Shown one piece after another: positions 34,454 to 42,683 of a DNA stretch of 64,000 bases (its first letter is position 1; the number at the start of each line of letters is the position of its first letter). The DNA comes from Rhodobacteraceae bacterium M382 (GTDB lineage: Bacteria; Pseudomonadota; Alphaproteobacteria; Rhodobacterales; Rhodobacteraceae). Both the position numbers and the translations under genes were made by a program. Below the pieces are notes generated by a model. That model was not told the origin of the DNA. It made no database searches and saw nothing but the letters and a program-made list of their open reading frames with translations. The stretch covers positions 3,602,501 through 3,666,500 of the forward strand of contig CP081098.1 of NCBI GenBank assembly GCA_025141015.1. Direction: 5' to 3'.

Positions 34454-35101
34454 ATGGGATTGAATCGAGCAGAACAGATTGCGGAATCACTTGAACAGCT
34501 TGTGTTTCAAGGAGAATACGAGGACGGTGAGAGACTTGATGAGATCAAGCTCGCTGAACATTTTAACGTGTCGCGAACCCCCATTCGGGAAGCTCTCCAG
34601 CGGCTCGTCATGTCTGGAATGGCTGAACAAATTCCGCGTCGGGGTGTTTTTATCCGCCAGCCAGGCCCCGTGGAACTGCTCGAAATGTTTGAAACAATGG
34701 CGGAGCTAGAGGCAGCCTGTGGACGCTTCGCGGCGGCCAGGATGAGCGACGATGATCTGGAACGCCTCGTAGAAGCAAACCTCAGATGTCGGGATGCTGT
34801 CGAAAAGGAAGATGCGGCTGGTTACTATCATGAGAATGAAGTCTTCCATCAGGAAATCTATAGGGGCGCCACAAACTCCCATTTACAAGGCGAAGCCTTG
34901 CGTTTGCAGAATCGTCTGAAACCATACCGGCGCGTGCAGCTCCGGTTTCGCGGGCGTATGGCCCAATCTCTGGCAGAACACGACGAGATTATCCAAGCCT
35001 TAAAGTCTGGGGATTCCGAACTTGCCGCCAAACTTCTCCGCGCCCACGTCACGGTGCAAGGCGAGAAGTTTCAGCAATTAATGGCCGGACTTAAGAACTA
35101 G
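34454..35101 (+). CDS. matR: GntR-family (FCD) regulator of malonate genes
   Basis: 215 residues. N-terminal winged helix (GERLDEIKLAEHFNVSRTPI, then REALQRLVMSGMAEQIPRRG) and C-terminal FCD ligand-binding domain with the metal-binding His/Asp set (NEVFHQEIYRGATNSHLQGE, SLAEHDEIIQALKSGDSELA). Divergent from the malonate operon, hence probably the malonate-responsive repressor. Symbol given by analogy to MatR. Confidence 0.85.
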   Translation: MGLNRAEQIAESLEQLVFQGEYEDGERLDEIKLAEHFNVSRTPIREALQRLVMSGMAEQIPRRGVFIRQPGPVELLEMFETMAELEAACGRFAAARMSDDDLERLVEANLRCRDAVEKEDAAGYYHENEVFHQEIYRGATNSHLQGEALRLQNRLKPYRRVQLRFRGRMAQSLAEHDEIIQALKSGDSELAAKLLRAHVTVQGEKFQQLMAGLKN

Positions 35102-35219
35102 AAGCGGGTCTACTTAGGCCGGAGACTGGTTCGATAGCGCAACAACATCATGCGCGGCTAACTCAGATTTCCGCATTATTCCATCCCTTTGTTCGCACGA
35201 CAGAACAAACCGCGAAGTA

Positions 35220-35336
35220 GCCTTGGGCGTCAGCTAACGTGCGGATTGCTGACATCTGTGCGACTCGCAGCATTTGTGACTTTGGGCTCCCTGCAGCCAT
35301 CCGCACCTGGTGCAGTGAACGGCAGTAGGGAGCCCG
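35220..35336 (+). repeat. Structured dispersed repeat, copy 1
   Basis: The core CTGCAGCCATCCGCACCTGG...GAACGGCAGTAGGGAGCCC is shared with copies at 36451, 39137 (diverged) and 40445. In this copy the ends are perfectly complementary (GGGCTCCCT at 35284-35292 with AGGGAGCCC at 35327-35335), so it folds into a long hairpin with an inner CTGC/GCAG pair. Non-coding, between matR and the protease gene. Confidence 0.75.
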
Positions 35337-35464
35337 AACCTGACATTTCTTGATCAAGCCTATATGTTGGATGTGCCCTGTGGCAGAAATTTCGAACTGA
35401 AATCAATTTGTGTAAATCGCGTGACAATATACTTACTTGATATTTTCCTAAGGAGGACGTGAGG

Positions 35465-36328
35465 ATGAAGCATACTGCTATAGTCGCGCTGGTGGTGATT
35501 TGTTCCACCTTTTTCTCGACACCGGCAGGTATGGCCGAAGCCTCGAAAGTTCCGGATGTCGGGCCACTTGGTGATGATGCTTTTGTACTCGAGTTGGATG
35601 CGCTGTGCGGGGTCGGTAAAAAATTAGCTCAAGGTTGCCAAGCTATCCGAGAACGCGAAATTGTGGATGCATCGATGCCGCCATGGAGGGCTATTGGTCG
35701 CGTAAATTTCGCCAGCACCGAGGTCAGACAACATTGCACCGGAACACTCCTGTCCGAGCGAATTGTACTCACGGCATCGCATTGTTTGTACAACTTCCCC
35801 CGGAAATCATGGATTCCTGCACAAAGCATTCGGTTTGTCGCAGGTTACCAACGAGGTGCAGGGGAAGCTGTTTCTGAGGTCGCCAGGTATATTGTCGATC
35901 CGGTGCAGAACATCCACAGCCGTGATTTCAGGAGTAACTTCTCTCAGGATTGGGCTTTGTTAGTTTTGAAGGACCCAATCGGTCGAGAGACAGGATTTCT
36001 GACCCCGCACTCGATGGACACGAGAGAACTTGAAGACACATCTTTCCTCCTCGCAGGGTACGCGGCCTTAAGACCACATGTTCTGTCGGTCGCCGGTGAT
36101 TGTGGAGCTCCAGAGAACAGCGTGGATCACAGGCTAATTTTTCAAAAGTGCTCCGTGATGCATGGCGACTCTGGCGCACCAGTTCTTGCCCATATTGATG
36201 GCGAGGAAAAAGTTATTGGTGTCTTTTCCGGCACCGTTTCGAACCAGTCGGAGTTTCTTAGCATTAGCATCCCAATATCCAATTTGGGAACTGCCCTGCG
36301 ATTGGAACTCAATTGGGAAAGTCGGTAG
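35465..36328 (+). CDS. Secreted trypsin-like (S1) serine protease
   Basis: 287 residues from the ATG at 35465 (AAGGAGG 8 bases upstream). Signal peptide (IVALVVICSTFFSTPAGMAE). Triad complete: His in IVLTASHCLYNF, Asp in NFSQDWALLVL, Ser in MHGDSGAPVLA. Cysteines (LCGVGKK, GCQAIRE, GDCGAP, KCSVMHG) suggest disulfides. An exported protease of the V8/trypsin type. No inhibitor, secretion gene or obvious substrate neighbour; preceded and followed by the dispersed repeat. Confidence 0.9.
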   Translation: MKHTAIVALVVICSTFFSTPAGMAEASKVPDVGPLGDDAFVLELDALCGVGKKLAQGCQAIREREIVDASMPPWRAIGRVNFASTEVRQHCTGTLLSERIVLTASHCLYNFPRKSWIPAQSIRFVAGYQRGAGEAVSEVARYIVDPVQNIHSRDFRSNFSQDWALLVLKDPIGRETGFLTPHSMDTRELEDTSFLLAGYAALRPHVLSVAGDCGAPENSVDHRLIFQKCSVMHGDSGAPVLAHIDGEEKVIGVFSGTVSNQSEFLSISIPISNLGTALRLELNWESR

Positions 36329-36450
36329 CGAGTTTACACCGTCGAATTCTCCGTCTCTGAATCAATCCAATCCCACTGATCCAACACCAACGATGGAAAA
36401 TCGGGGTGAAGCAGATAAAGCTGGACGCAAAATCCAACGGAAGGAAAGTC

Positions 36451-36547
36451 CCGCAGTGCGGTCGCATCTTTCAAGTGACAGTAATATCCGCTTCGGGCTG
36501 CCTGCAGCCATCCGCACCTGGTTCAGCGAACGGCAGTAGGGAGCCCA
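36451..36547 (+). repeat. Structured dispersed repeat, copy 2
   Basis: CCGCAGTGCGGTCGC, then GACAGTAATATCCGCTTCGG and the core CTGCAGCCATCCGCACCTGG to CGGCAGTAGGGAGCCC. Non-coding, between the protease 3' end and the AraC gene 3' end (convergent). Confidence 0.72.
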
Positions 36548-36588
36548 GAGCGGACTAAGACTTCGCGCTTGAATTATTGGACTATGTC

Positions 36589-37590
36589 TCACCTGCGCAG
36601 GGCGGATGGTGTTTTCCCTGTCCATCCCTTGTAGGCTCGAATGAAGTGTTGCTTCGACGAATAACCAACTTCCTCGGCAATTTCGGACAGCGTCAGGGTC
36701 GTTCCCGTAAGTAGTTTGTCTGCCTGTTCACGACGAAGCCCACTCAGCAGATTGCCAAAAGTTTCACCCTCAGTTTTCAACCTTCGTTGGATGGTGCGCG
36801 GCGTGACACCGACTTTTTCAGAGACTTTGTCCAGATCGAAGATGCCGTTTTGAACAAAGGGCATGCATAGATGGCGCAGAACCTCGGCGAAACTCTCAGA
36901 TGGTCGGCTAGAGACAAGTCTTCGCAGGTCGCGCCACGTGAAAGTTTCCAAGCGGTCTTGCTCATTGGTAGGTTCGTGCAAAACTTCACCGATGAGTTCG
37001 GTGCCGATTGCGCATAGCTGCACTGGTGCCCCGAAAAACGCGCTCAACCTTGCAATTCGCGTGGCATCCGCCGCCGCAACCTTAATCAAAGTGGGCGACC
37101 AGTTGTCGTTCGAATACATTGCGACAAGGTTTATCAAAAGGGCAGCGATACCGTCGCTTTGATGCCAGCTTCCCAGCGCCTTTGGAGTGGGTGGAACATA
37201 AACAATCCGCAACCGGCAGTCAGTCAACGTGACGTCCAACCGTGAGCCTGACTCGTGATACCGTAAGGCCCGCACGGCCCTTTCCAGAGCGGTGCGCAGC
37301 GTCGGGGCAGAGGTGACATATTGCCCATAGAGCCCCAAATCGGCAAATTGAACCGTGCTTCCGATCTTGGCCCCGAAAATCGGTTCTCGTGTCACGCGTG
37401 CGCAGGTTTCGAGAAAGCGCATGTATTCCGCGTTCGGAAGCTGCATTGACTGGTCCTGCAACAGCCTCTCCGAAAATCCGTGCTCTGAGAATACACGCCG
37501 AGTAAGTGCGTGCCCGAACATCTCGTCTACGGCACTCGCAATTGCAGCAAACTCGCTCGCGCTGACCATGGGTATCATGGGATTGGGCAT
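36589..37590 (-). CDS. AraC-family regulator (OruR/ArgR-like), divergent from sulfatase
   Basis: 333 residues from the ATG at 37590 (MPNPMIPMVS); the longer frame is less likely. N-terminal arabinose-binding-like domain of the AraC_binding_2 type (NAEYMRFLETCARVTREPIF, LRTALERAVRALRYHESGSR). C-terminal double HTH (VGVTPRTIQRRLKTEGETFG, SEIAEEVGYSSKQHFIRAYK). It is divergent from the sulfatase with about 110 bases between, so it probably controls it. Confidence 0.9.
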   Translation of the reverse strand: MPNPMIPMVSASEFAAIASAVDEMFGHALTRRVFSEHGFSERLLQDQSMQLPNAEYMRFLETCARVTREPIFGAKIGSTVQFADLGLYGQYVTSAPTLRTALERAVRALRYHESGSRLDVTLTDCRLRIVYVPPTPKALGSWHQSDGIAALLINLVAMYSNDNWSPTLIKVAAADATRIARLSAFFGAPVQLCAIGTELIGEVLHEPTNEQDRLETFTWRDLRRLVSSRPSESFAEVLRHLCMPFVQNGIFDLDKVSEKVGVTPRTIQRRLKTEGETFGNLLSGLRREQADKLLTGTTLTLSEIAEEVGYSSKQHFIRAYKGWTGKTPSALRR

Positions 37591-37697
37591 TGCTTCCTGT
37601 CTCAGTTGGTGTTGCCACAATGAATGCCATTTTGTCGCGAATTGGCACCCTCGCATCTTGTATCATACCCAAAACGAGACAGGAAAAGGAGCTTCCA

Positions 37698-39137
37698 ATG
37701 CTACTCAACAAGTTGAAATCCGTTGCAGTTTTGGCGGTGGTTGGCTTATCGCCGACATTGGCATTGGCAGAGACAAACAAGCCCAACATCGTCTACCTGT
37801 TGGTGGATAATTGGGGCTGGGGCGACATTGGCCTTCAGGGCGGCACCGTCCCGACGCCAGAAATTGACGCGCTAGCCGGGGAAGGAATGCGGCTGCTCAA
37901 CTTCAATATCGAGAACCAGTGCACCCCGACCCGGTCTGCCATTCATACCGGTCGTCTTCCGATCCGCAGCGGCACTCAGAAGGTTGCGGCCCCCGGTGAA
38001 CCCGATGGTCTCGCGCCTTGGGAATATACCATCGCCGAACTGCTGTCCGATGCGGGCTACAGGACCGCTCTCTTTGGCAAATGGCACATTGGTTCGCAGG
38101 TCGGGCGGCACCCTAGTGACCAGGGATACGACGAGTGGTGGGGGATTAACGAAGGCTCCAATGCGGCAGCATATACCGCCACGCCTGAGTTCGACCCTGA
38201 GGTCGCGGCCGTGCCGCACTTCTGGGAAGGCAAGAAGGGCGCTCCATCCTACGAAACAGAACTCTACGACACTGAAGGCAAAACAACCTTTGACCGCAAC
38301 ATTACCGACCGCGCGGTTGGCTACATCAAGCAACGCGCCGGTGATGATGAGCCCTTCTTCCTTTACGTCGGTTTCACACAGTTTCACCCGCCCTGGGTCA
38401 TCCACCCGGATTTCGACGGGGTCTCGGACGCGGGCATCTACTCGGACATCAAATACGAGGTCGATCACAACATCGGCCGCATCCTCGACACGCTCGACAC
38501 CTCGGGCATTGCGGAAAACACAATCGTCGTGCTGACTGGTGATAATGGTCCCGGCACACTTCCGCAGGGGCTCGGTTATGCCACCGGCGAAGTTGGTGGC
38601 TCGACCGGACCGTGGCGCGGTGGCCTCAGCACCGGGTTCGAGGGCGGGTTACGAACGCCTGCAATGGTCCGCTGGCCCGGACAGGTTCCGGCGGGCGTCG
38701 TATCGAACGAGATCGTTTCGGTGCTCGACATCTATCCGACACTGGCCACTCTTGCCGGAGAAGCGGAGCGCATCCCGTCGGACCGCCCGATGGACGGCGT
38801 TGACCAAAGCGCGTTCTTTCTTGGGGAGCAGGAGGCTTCCAATCGAGAACACGTCGTAACGTTCGTCGGTGATAGCGTCTTTGCCGTGAAATGGCGTGAC
38901 ATCAAGGTGCACTTCTTCACAGCAGAAAGCACATTCTCGGAAATCAGGCAGAATACATTTCCTCAGGTCCACAACATAAAGGAAGATCCAGCGGAACAGT
39001 TCGAGCTTTGGGGCAATGAAGGTTTCTCACACGCTTGGGTAATGACTCCAGTGACCGGTATTCTGAGCGACCTCACGGCAAGCATGGTGAAGTTCCCGAA
39101 CATCAAGCCTGGAGAGGATTTCGACGGCTACAAGTAA
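37698..39137 (+). CDS. Secreted arylsulfatase-like sulfatase
   Basis: 479 residues from the ATG at 37698 (AAGGAG upstream). Signal peptide (VAVLAVVGLSPTLALAETNK). Sulfatase N-terminal metal-binding NIVYLLVDNWGWGDIG and the formylglycine signature CTPTRSAIHTGR; calcium residues at TGDNGPGT. The Cys must be oxidised by a formylglycine-generating enzyme or an anaerobic maturase, neither of which is adjacent. Hydrolyses a sulfate ester, substrate unknown; algal polysaccharide or aryl sulfate would fit a marine host. Confidence 0.92.
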   Translation: MLLNKLKSVAVLAVVGLSPTLALAETNKPNIVYLLVDNWGWGDIGLQGGTVPTPEIDALAGEGMRLLNFNIENQCTPTRSAIHTGRLPIRSGTQKVAAPGEPDGLAPWEYTIAELLSDAGYRTALFGKWHIGSQVGRHPSDQGYDEWWGINEGSNAAAYTATPEFDPEVAAVPHFWEGKKGAPSYETELYDTEGKTTFDRNITDRAVGYIKQRAGDDEPFFLYVGFTQFHPPWVIHPDFDGVSDAGIYSDIKYEVDHNIGRILDTLDTSGIAENTIVVLTGDNGPGTLPQGLGYATGEVGGSTGPWRGGLSTGFEGGLRTPAMVRWPGQVPAGVVSNEIVSVLDIYPTLATLAGEAERIPSDRPMDGVDQSAFFLGEQEASNREHVVTFVGDSVFAVKWRDIKVHFFTAESTFSEIRQNTFPQVHNIKEDPAEQFELWGNEGFSHAWVMTPVTGILSDLTASMVKFPNIKPGEDFDGYK

Positions 39138-39240
39138 ACGGCAGCATTGTCCGCAGTGCGGTCGCAACCCACAAATGACAGCAATGTCCGCTTTGGGCTG
39201 CCTACAAGCATTCGCACCTGGTGCGGTGAACGCCAGCCGG
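39137..39240 (+). repeat. Structured dispersed repeat, copy 3 (diverged)
   Basis: Begins just after the sulfatase stop: ACGGCAGCATTGTCCGCAGT, then GCGGTCGCAACCCACAAATG, GACAGCAATGTCCGCTTTGG and a mutated core (TTCGCACCTGGTGCGGTGAA). The closing GTAGGGAGCCC arm is lost. Confidence 0.65.
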
Positions 39241-39295
39241 AATCGATAGGTTCGCAACACGGTCGAATCCCGTAGGCTTTCCTCCTAGCGGTTAT

Positions 39296-39877
39296 CTAGG
39301 AGGAAAGCCGCTCAATCAGAGCGTTCACAAGATCTTTATCCGAATGCTTCAGCGGATCGCCAATACTTTCAGCGAGACCAAGCATTAGAACCAAGCCCAA
39401 GGAGGCCGAATGGATAGCAAATGCTGTTTGGCGCGCTTGGTCAGGTGATCCATCGAGCTTCTTTGCCAGGGCGTCATACAATCTTGATGTGGTTTTATGG
39501 ATTTGGTCGAGAACATCGCCGTCTCGTGTTTCTTGCATGCCTGCTTTCAGAGTTTGTGGCGCGAGGTACATCATCCTGTACCGATCAAGATTGTCTCTGT
39601 GGAACTGTGTGATTGTACGTACAAAGACGTCAATTGCTCCATTCGAGGTTTCAGCTAATCTTAGACTCTTCTCAGCCTCTGTGGCCTCTGCGTCCAACCA
39701 GTTGACGAACATCGCAGCGAGCAAATCGCTTTTGGAGGGAAACCAATACAGCACTGCCTGTTTAGAAATTCCAAGCTGTCGGGCGATTGCGTCAAAGGAA
39801 GCCGCGCCAATGCCGCCAGACGCAAGAAGCAACTGCGCGGCACCAAGGATCTTTGTGTCGGTTTTGAGGTTGCTCAT
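39296..39877 (-). CDS. TetR-family regulator, divergent from MAPEG protein
   Basis: 193 residues from the ATG at 39877. N-terminal HTH: FDAIARQLGISKQAVLYWFP, SKSDLLAAMFVNWLD. The longer frame upstream would run through the divergent gene. Two palindromic sites (CTTACCATTGGTAAG) sit 16-54 bases upstream, the expected operators. Probably represses itself and the MAPEG gene. Confidence 0.9.
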   Translation of the reverse strand: MSNLKTDTKILGAAQLLLASGGIGAASFDAIARQLGISKQAVLYWFPSKSDLLAAMFVNWLDAEATEAEKSLRLAETSNGAIDVFVRTITQFHRDNLDRYRMMYLAPQTLKAGMQETRDGDVLDQIHKTTSRLYDALAKKLDGSPDQARQTAFAIHSASLGLVLMLGLAESIGDPLKHSDKDLVNALIERLSS

Positions 39878-39892
39878 ACATTTCTCTTGATT

Positions 39893-39931
39893 GCTTACCA
39901 TTGGTAAGCTACAACACTTACCATTGGTAAG
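39893..39931. promoter_or_regulatory. Tandem TetR operators
   Basis: Two near-identical dyads: GCTTACCA-T-TGGTAAGC (39893-39909) and CTTACCA-T-TGGTAAG (39917-39931), centres 23 bases apart, in the short gap between the divergent TetR and MAPEG genes. No other copies were seen elsewhere in the window. Confidence 0.85.
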
Positions 39932-39934
39932 CAA

Positions 39935-40420
39935 GTGCAGCGAGTGGGCGAAACATTGGAATTGTTGAACTTGGAAAACCCAGTATTTACAGCGTATGTC
40001 ATCGCGGCCTCTCTGATGGTGTTGAAGGTCATGGGGCAAGGTTGGATGACAGTTCACCGCATGCTGAAGATCGGCGGCGGGTGGGCCAGTCCTGAGGATC
40101 TCAGGAGGGGGCTCATCAACAAAAAACCTGATCCAACCCAACTTGAAGGCAATGACTACGTAGACCGCTCCCGGAGGATGCACCGTAACGATCTGGAAAA
40201 CATCCCGGCGTTCTGGGTTGCTGGTCTTTTGTTCGTTCTCGTTGATCCCCTGTTGCTTCTTGCGCAGCTACTGTTCTTCGGGTTCGTTGGAGCGCGCTTT
40301 GCCCACTTTCTGGCCTATGCAACCGAACAATCGCACGAAGTTCGAGCAACGTTTTATACCATGGGCTCCGTGATCGTGATCTACATGGCTATACATGCAA
40401 TTTGGTCGGTATTTGCCTAG
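39935..40420 (+). CDS. MAPEG-family membrane protein
   Basis: 161 residues from a GTG at 39935 (inside the operator region) or, more likely, TTG at 39956. Four membrane helices and the MAPEG pattern (RRMHRNDLENIPAFWVAGLL, GARFAHFLAYATEQSHEVRA). Such proteins act as glutathione-dependent detoxifying enzymes in the membrane. Under the divergent TetR, which suggests induction by a hydrophobic toxicant. Confidence 0.85.
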   Translation: MQRVGETLELLNLENPVFTAYVIAASLMVLKVMGQGWMTVHRMLKIGGGWASPEDLRRGLINKKPDPTQLEGNDYVDRSRRMHRNDLENIPAFWVAGLLFVLVDPLLLLAQLLFFGFVGARFAHFLAYATEQSHEVRATFYTMGSVIVIYMAIHAIWSVFA

Positions 40421-40444
40421 TTGGTCAAAGGAATATGACCGTTA

Positions 40445-40543
40445 AATCTGCGGTGCGGTCGTAACCCACAAGTGACAGTAATATCCGCTTCGGGCTGCCT
40501 GCAGCCATCCGCACCTGGTGCAGCGAACGGCAGTAGGGAGCCC
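40445..40543 (+). repeat. Structured dispersed repeat, copy 4
   Basis: GCGGTGCGGTCGTAACCCAC, then GACAGTAATATCCGCTTCGG and the full core ending CGGCAGTAGGGAGCCC. Lies directly after the MAPEG gene. Confidence 0.72.
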
Positions 40544-40850
40544 ATATTCATAATGCTGCAGTGTACATGAACGGCAGCTATAAGCAGTAAAGTGAGGTTG
40601 GCAAAATCTGGCTCATTTCCCGACAGCGGGCCTTGGTGAGAGGTGCAGCACATCCTGGCTCCAAGCCCATAATGGCTGACGCTGCATAAAAAATGAACAA
40701 CGACCATACGCGTAAAGCCAACATCGATAAGTTTAGCGAGAGGCCCAGTGGGCCCTCTTTGGAGAACAAAAGGCACCTCATTTATGGTGAATCCTGTCCG
40801 CTCCCTGGAAATCAGAGCCTGTGAGTACGACAAAAACGCTTCGCTTTTGC
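40544..40850. other. Intergenic region before the porin gene 3' end
   Basis: About 300 bases between a repeat and the porin stop. A 138-codon minus frame (40417-40833) crosses the repeat and has no recognisable domain; I do not call it a gene. Confidence 0.35.
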
Positions 40851-42035
40851 TTAGAACTTCCAGCGAACCCCGGCGAAGAAGGCTGTCGATGCTTCATAGT
40901 CGAACGCCTGATCATCGTAATCATAGTGGCGTAACAATCCGAATATTTCGATATTTTTCGCCTTTATCTGCTGAGACACCGCAAACCCAATCGAGCGGGA
41001 CTGAGAACCAGGTCCGGTGATGTTATTGCCGTTGTAAACATCAATCGAAAAGGCCGTTTGTCCCATCGGCAAGAGATCCCGGAAAACGCCCAGCTTGAAA
41101 TAGTTGTACTGCCCTGAAACCGAGCTGTGACCCAAGGCCATGGTGAAATTCAATCCGGTCTGATGGTGCAAAGCGGAAAGTGAGCCCGAGGTCACGTCTT
41201 CGTCGCCCTTCTTGCTGTGGCCTGCTCCGGCACTAAACCGCACACCGTGGAAGTTTCCTTCGTATCGGGCGGCTATGTCGGCATAGATGTCGTCGTCCGA
41301 ATCCAGAACCTCTTTGCCCACTGCGAAAGAAACCTTAAGACCCTTGTAGTCCGGAGTGTCATAGCGAATTCTCAGCTTTCGGCTTCCGTCTGAATTGTAG
41401 CCCGTGACGTTGTCGCCGTCGAAGTTGCTAAAGACATCGCCGATTATCAAAGAGGATAACCGACCGTCCGTTAGACGCAAATACTGCCCTCCGGCTGATT
41501 GAGAGACAGCGGAGTAAGCAGTGACCTTGGTGTGCGACAAGTCAATTTCAGCAATACTGTCGGTAGCCATGCTGCCTTGACCCAGCGAGAGAGTACCCAA
41601 CCGGTCATTGTCTAAGATTATTTCCAGTTTTCGGACATTGGTGCCATCGAACGAGAATCCGGTACCAGAGTTGTCAATCTGGTTAATTGAATTGGAGGCT
41701 CTTGGCGTGATGCCTCCTTCGAATCTGGCAACTGCGTCGATCCCCCAGATTGGATAGAGTTGCCAAAGAAATCCGACACGTGTGCTGGCATTCGAATTGT
41801 CCACTGGTGCATATGTTTGCTTGGTCCAGCCATCGTTGTAATATAGCAAGGCCTGGCTAATTTGGCCATACATCGTGATGGGCTGACCTGTGAGAGTCGT
41901 TCTGGTTCGCCAGTCATCCGTTGGGTCGGTCAACGGGGTCAGAAGATTTCTCAAGCCCAAGTCCTGCGCGTAGGTTTCCCCTGCTGAGACAGCACCAGCC
42001 ACGCCGCAAATGAATGCTACAAGCTTTCGTGACAC
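40851..42035 (-). CDS. Outer-membrane porin-like beta barrel
   Basis: 394 residues with signal peptide (ICGVAGAVSAGETYAQDLGL). Alternating beta strands throughout (ITMYGQISQALLYYNDGWTK, VKLEIILDNDRLGTLSLGQG-like segments) and a C-terminal aromatic (AFFAGVRWKF) needed for barrel insertion. Resembles alphaproteobacterial general or substrate-specific porins. No transporter is adjacent, so the solute is unknown. Confidence 0.82.
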   Translation of the reverse strand: MSRKLVAFICGVAGAVSAGETYAQDLGLRNLLTPLTDPTDDWRTRTTLTGQPITMYGQISQALLYYNDGWTKQTYAPVDNSNASTRVGFLWQLYPIWGIDAVARFEGGITPRASNSINQIDNSGTGFSFDGTNVRKLEIILDNDRLGTLSLGQGSMATDSIAEIDLSHTKVTAYSAVSQSAGGQYLRLTDGRLSSLIIGDVFSNFDGDNVTGYNSDGSRKLRIRYDTPDYKGLKVSFAVGKEVLDSDDDIYADIAARYEGNFHGVRFSAGAGHSKKGDEDVTSGSLSALHHQTGLNFTMALGHSSVSGQYNYFKLGVFRDLLPMGQTAFSIDVYNGNNITGPGSQSRSIGFAVSQQIKAKNIEIFGLLRHYDYDDQAFDYEASTAFFAGVRWKF

Positions 42036-42246
42036 CAGTATTTTTAACCTTTCCTGTTTTCAGCAGTTGGCACGGGGAACGCTGTCAGCTTCAAACTCCC
42101 CCGCTTTGACTTAGCCAGCGCGTTTACACCTCTGATCAAACAACCCGAGCCTCCTCGGCATCGCGATTTGGAGGCCCGCAAGCACCGCAAGTTATTGGCT
42201 CAGCGCTAAGACATCGGTTTCAGGCTGCGGTTCAAAAATCAAAAAC

Positions 42247-42597
42247 CTAGTCTCCGATTGTGATCGAAGCTGAGGATTTCCAGATCATGATGCCATCGTC
42301 GTCTTTTACGCAGTGCAACAGTTTTGTGTTGTCTTGTGCGCGCAATTCGTTTCCACCGTTTAACGCTCCATTGTTGTCCGACGTTTGCAGCTGTCGCTTT
42401 TTGCCAGAGACGACAATATAGGAATTCTTTGAGTAGGCACGGCCATCATAGTAGCAAAACCGCATTTCTGCGCCTTCTGGAATGGGCGAGGCCGTCGTTA
42501 GGACCGACTGGGCAAACCCAGATCCGCCTGACAGGGTCAAAGCTGTGACAAGAATAAGCCGTATCAATCTAAACTCTCCTTTTTTAAAGCCGACCAA
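42247..42597 (-). CDS. Small secreted protein, DUF1496-like (tentative)
   Basis: 116 residues, signal peptide (LILVTALTLSGGSGFAQSV). FCYYDGRAYSKNSYIVVSGK, then LLHCVKDDDGIMIW; two cysteines probably form a disulfide. Resembles the short DUF1496 domain (CYYDGxxYS...C). Function unknown; periplasmic. Confidence 0.6.
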   Translation of the reverse strand: MVGFKKGEFRLIRLILVTALTLSGGSGFAQSVLTTASPIPEGAEMRFCYYDGRAYSKNSYIVVSGKKRQLQTSDNNGALNGGNELRAQDNTKLLHCVKDDDGIMIWKSSASITIGD

Positions 42598-42683
42598 AAC
42601 TTTTGCGGTCTCCTAGACACGAACAATCCTGTTTTGGGATAGGTGCACGGCTTGAGACATGCGCCTATCCGAGGCCTTATTCG

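Noticed and set aside
35220-40543. CRISPR array
   Set aside because: The four repeats are kilobases apart with genes between them, not regularly spaced.
40417-40833. 138-codon minus-strand frame before the porin gene
   Set aside because: Runs through the dispersed repeat and has no recognisable pattern.
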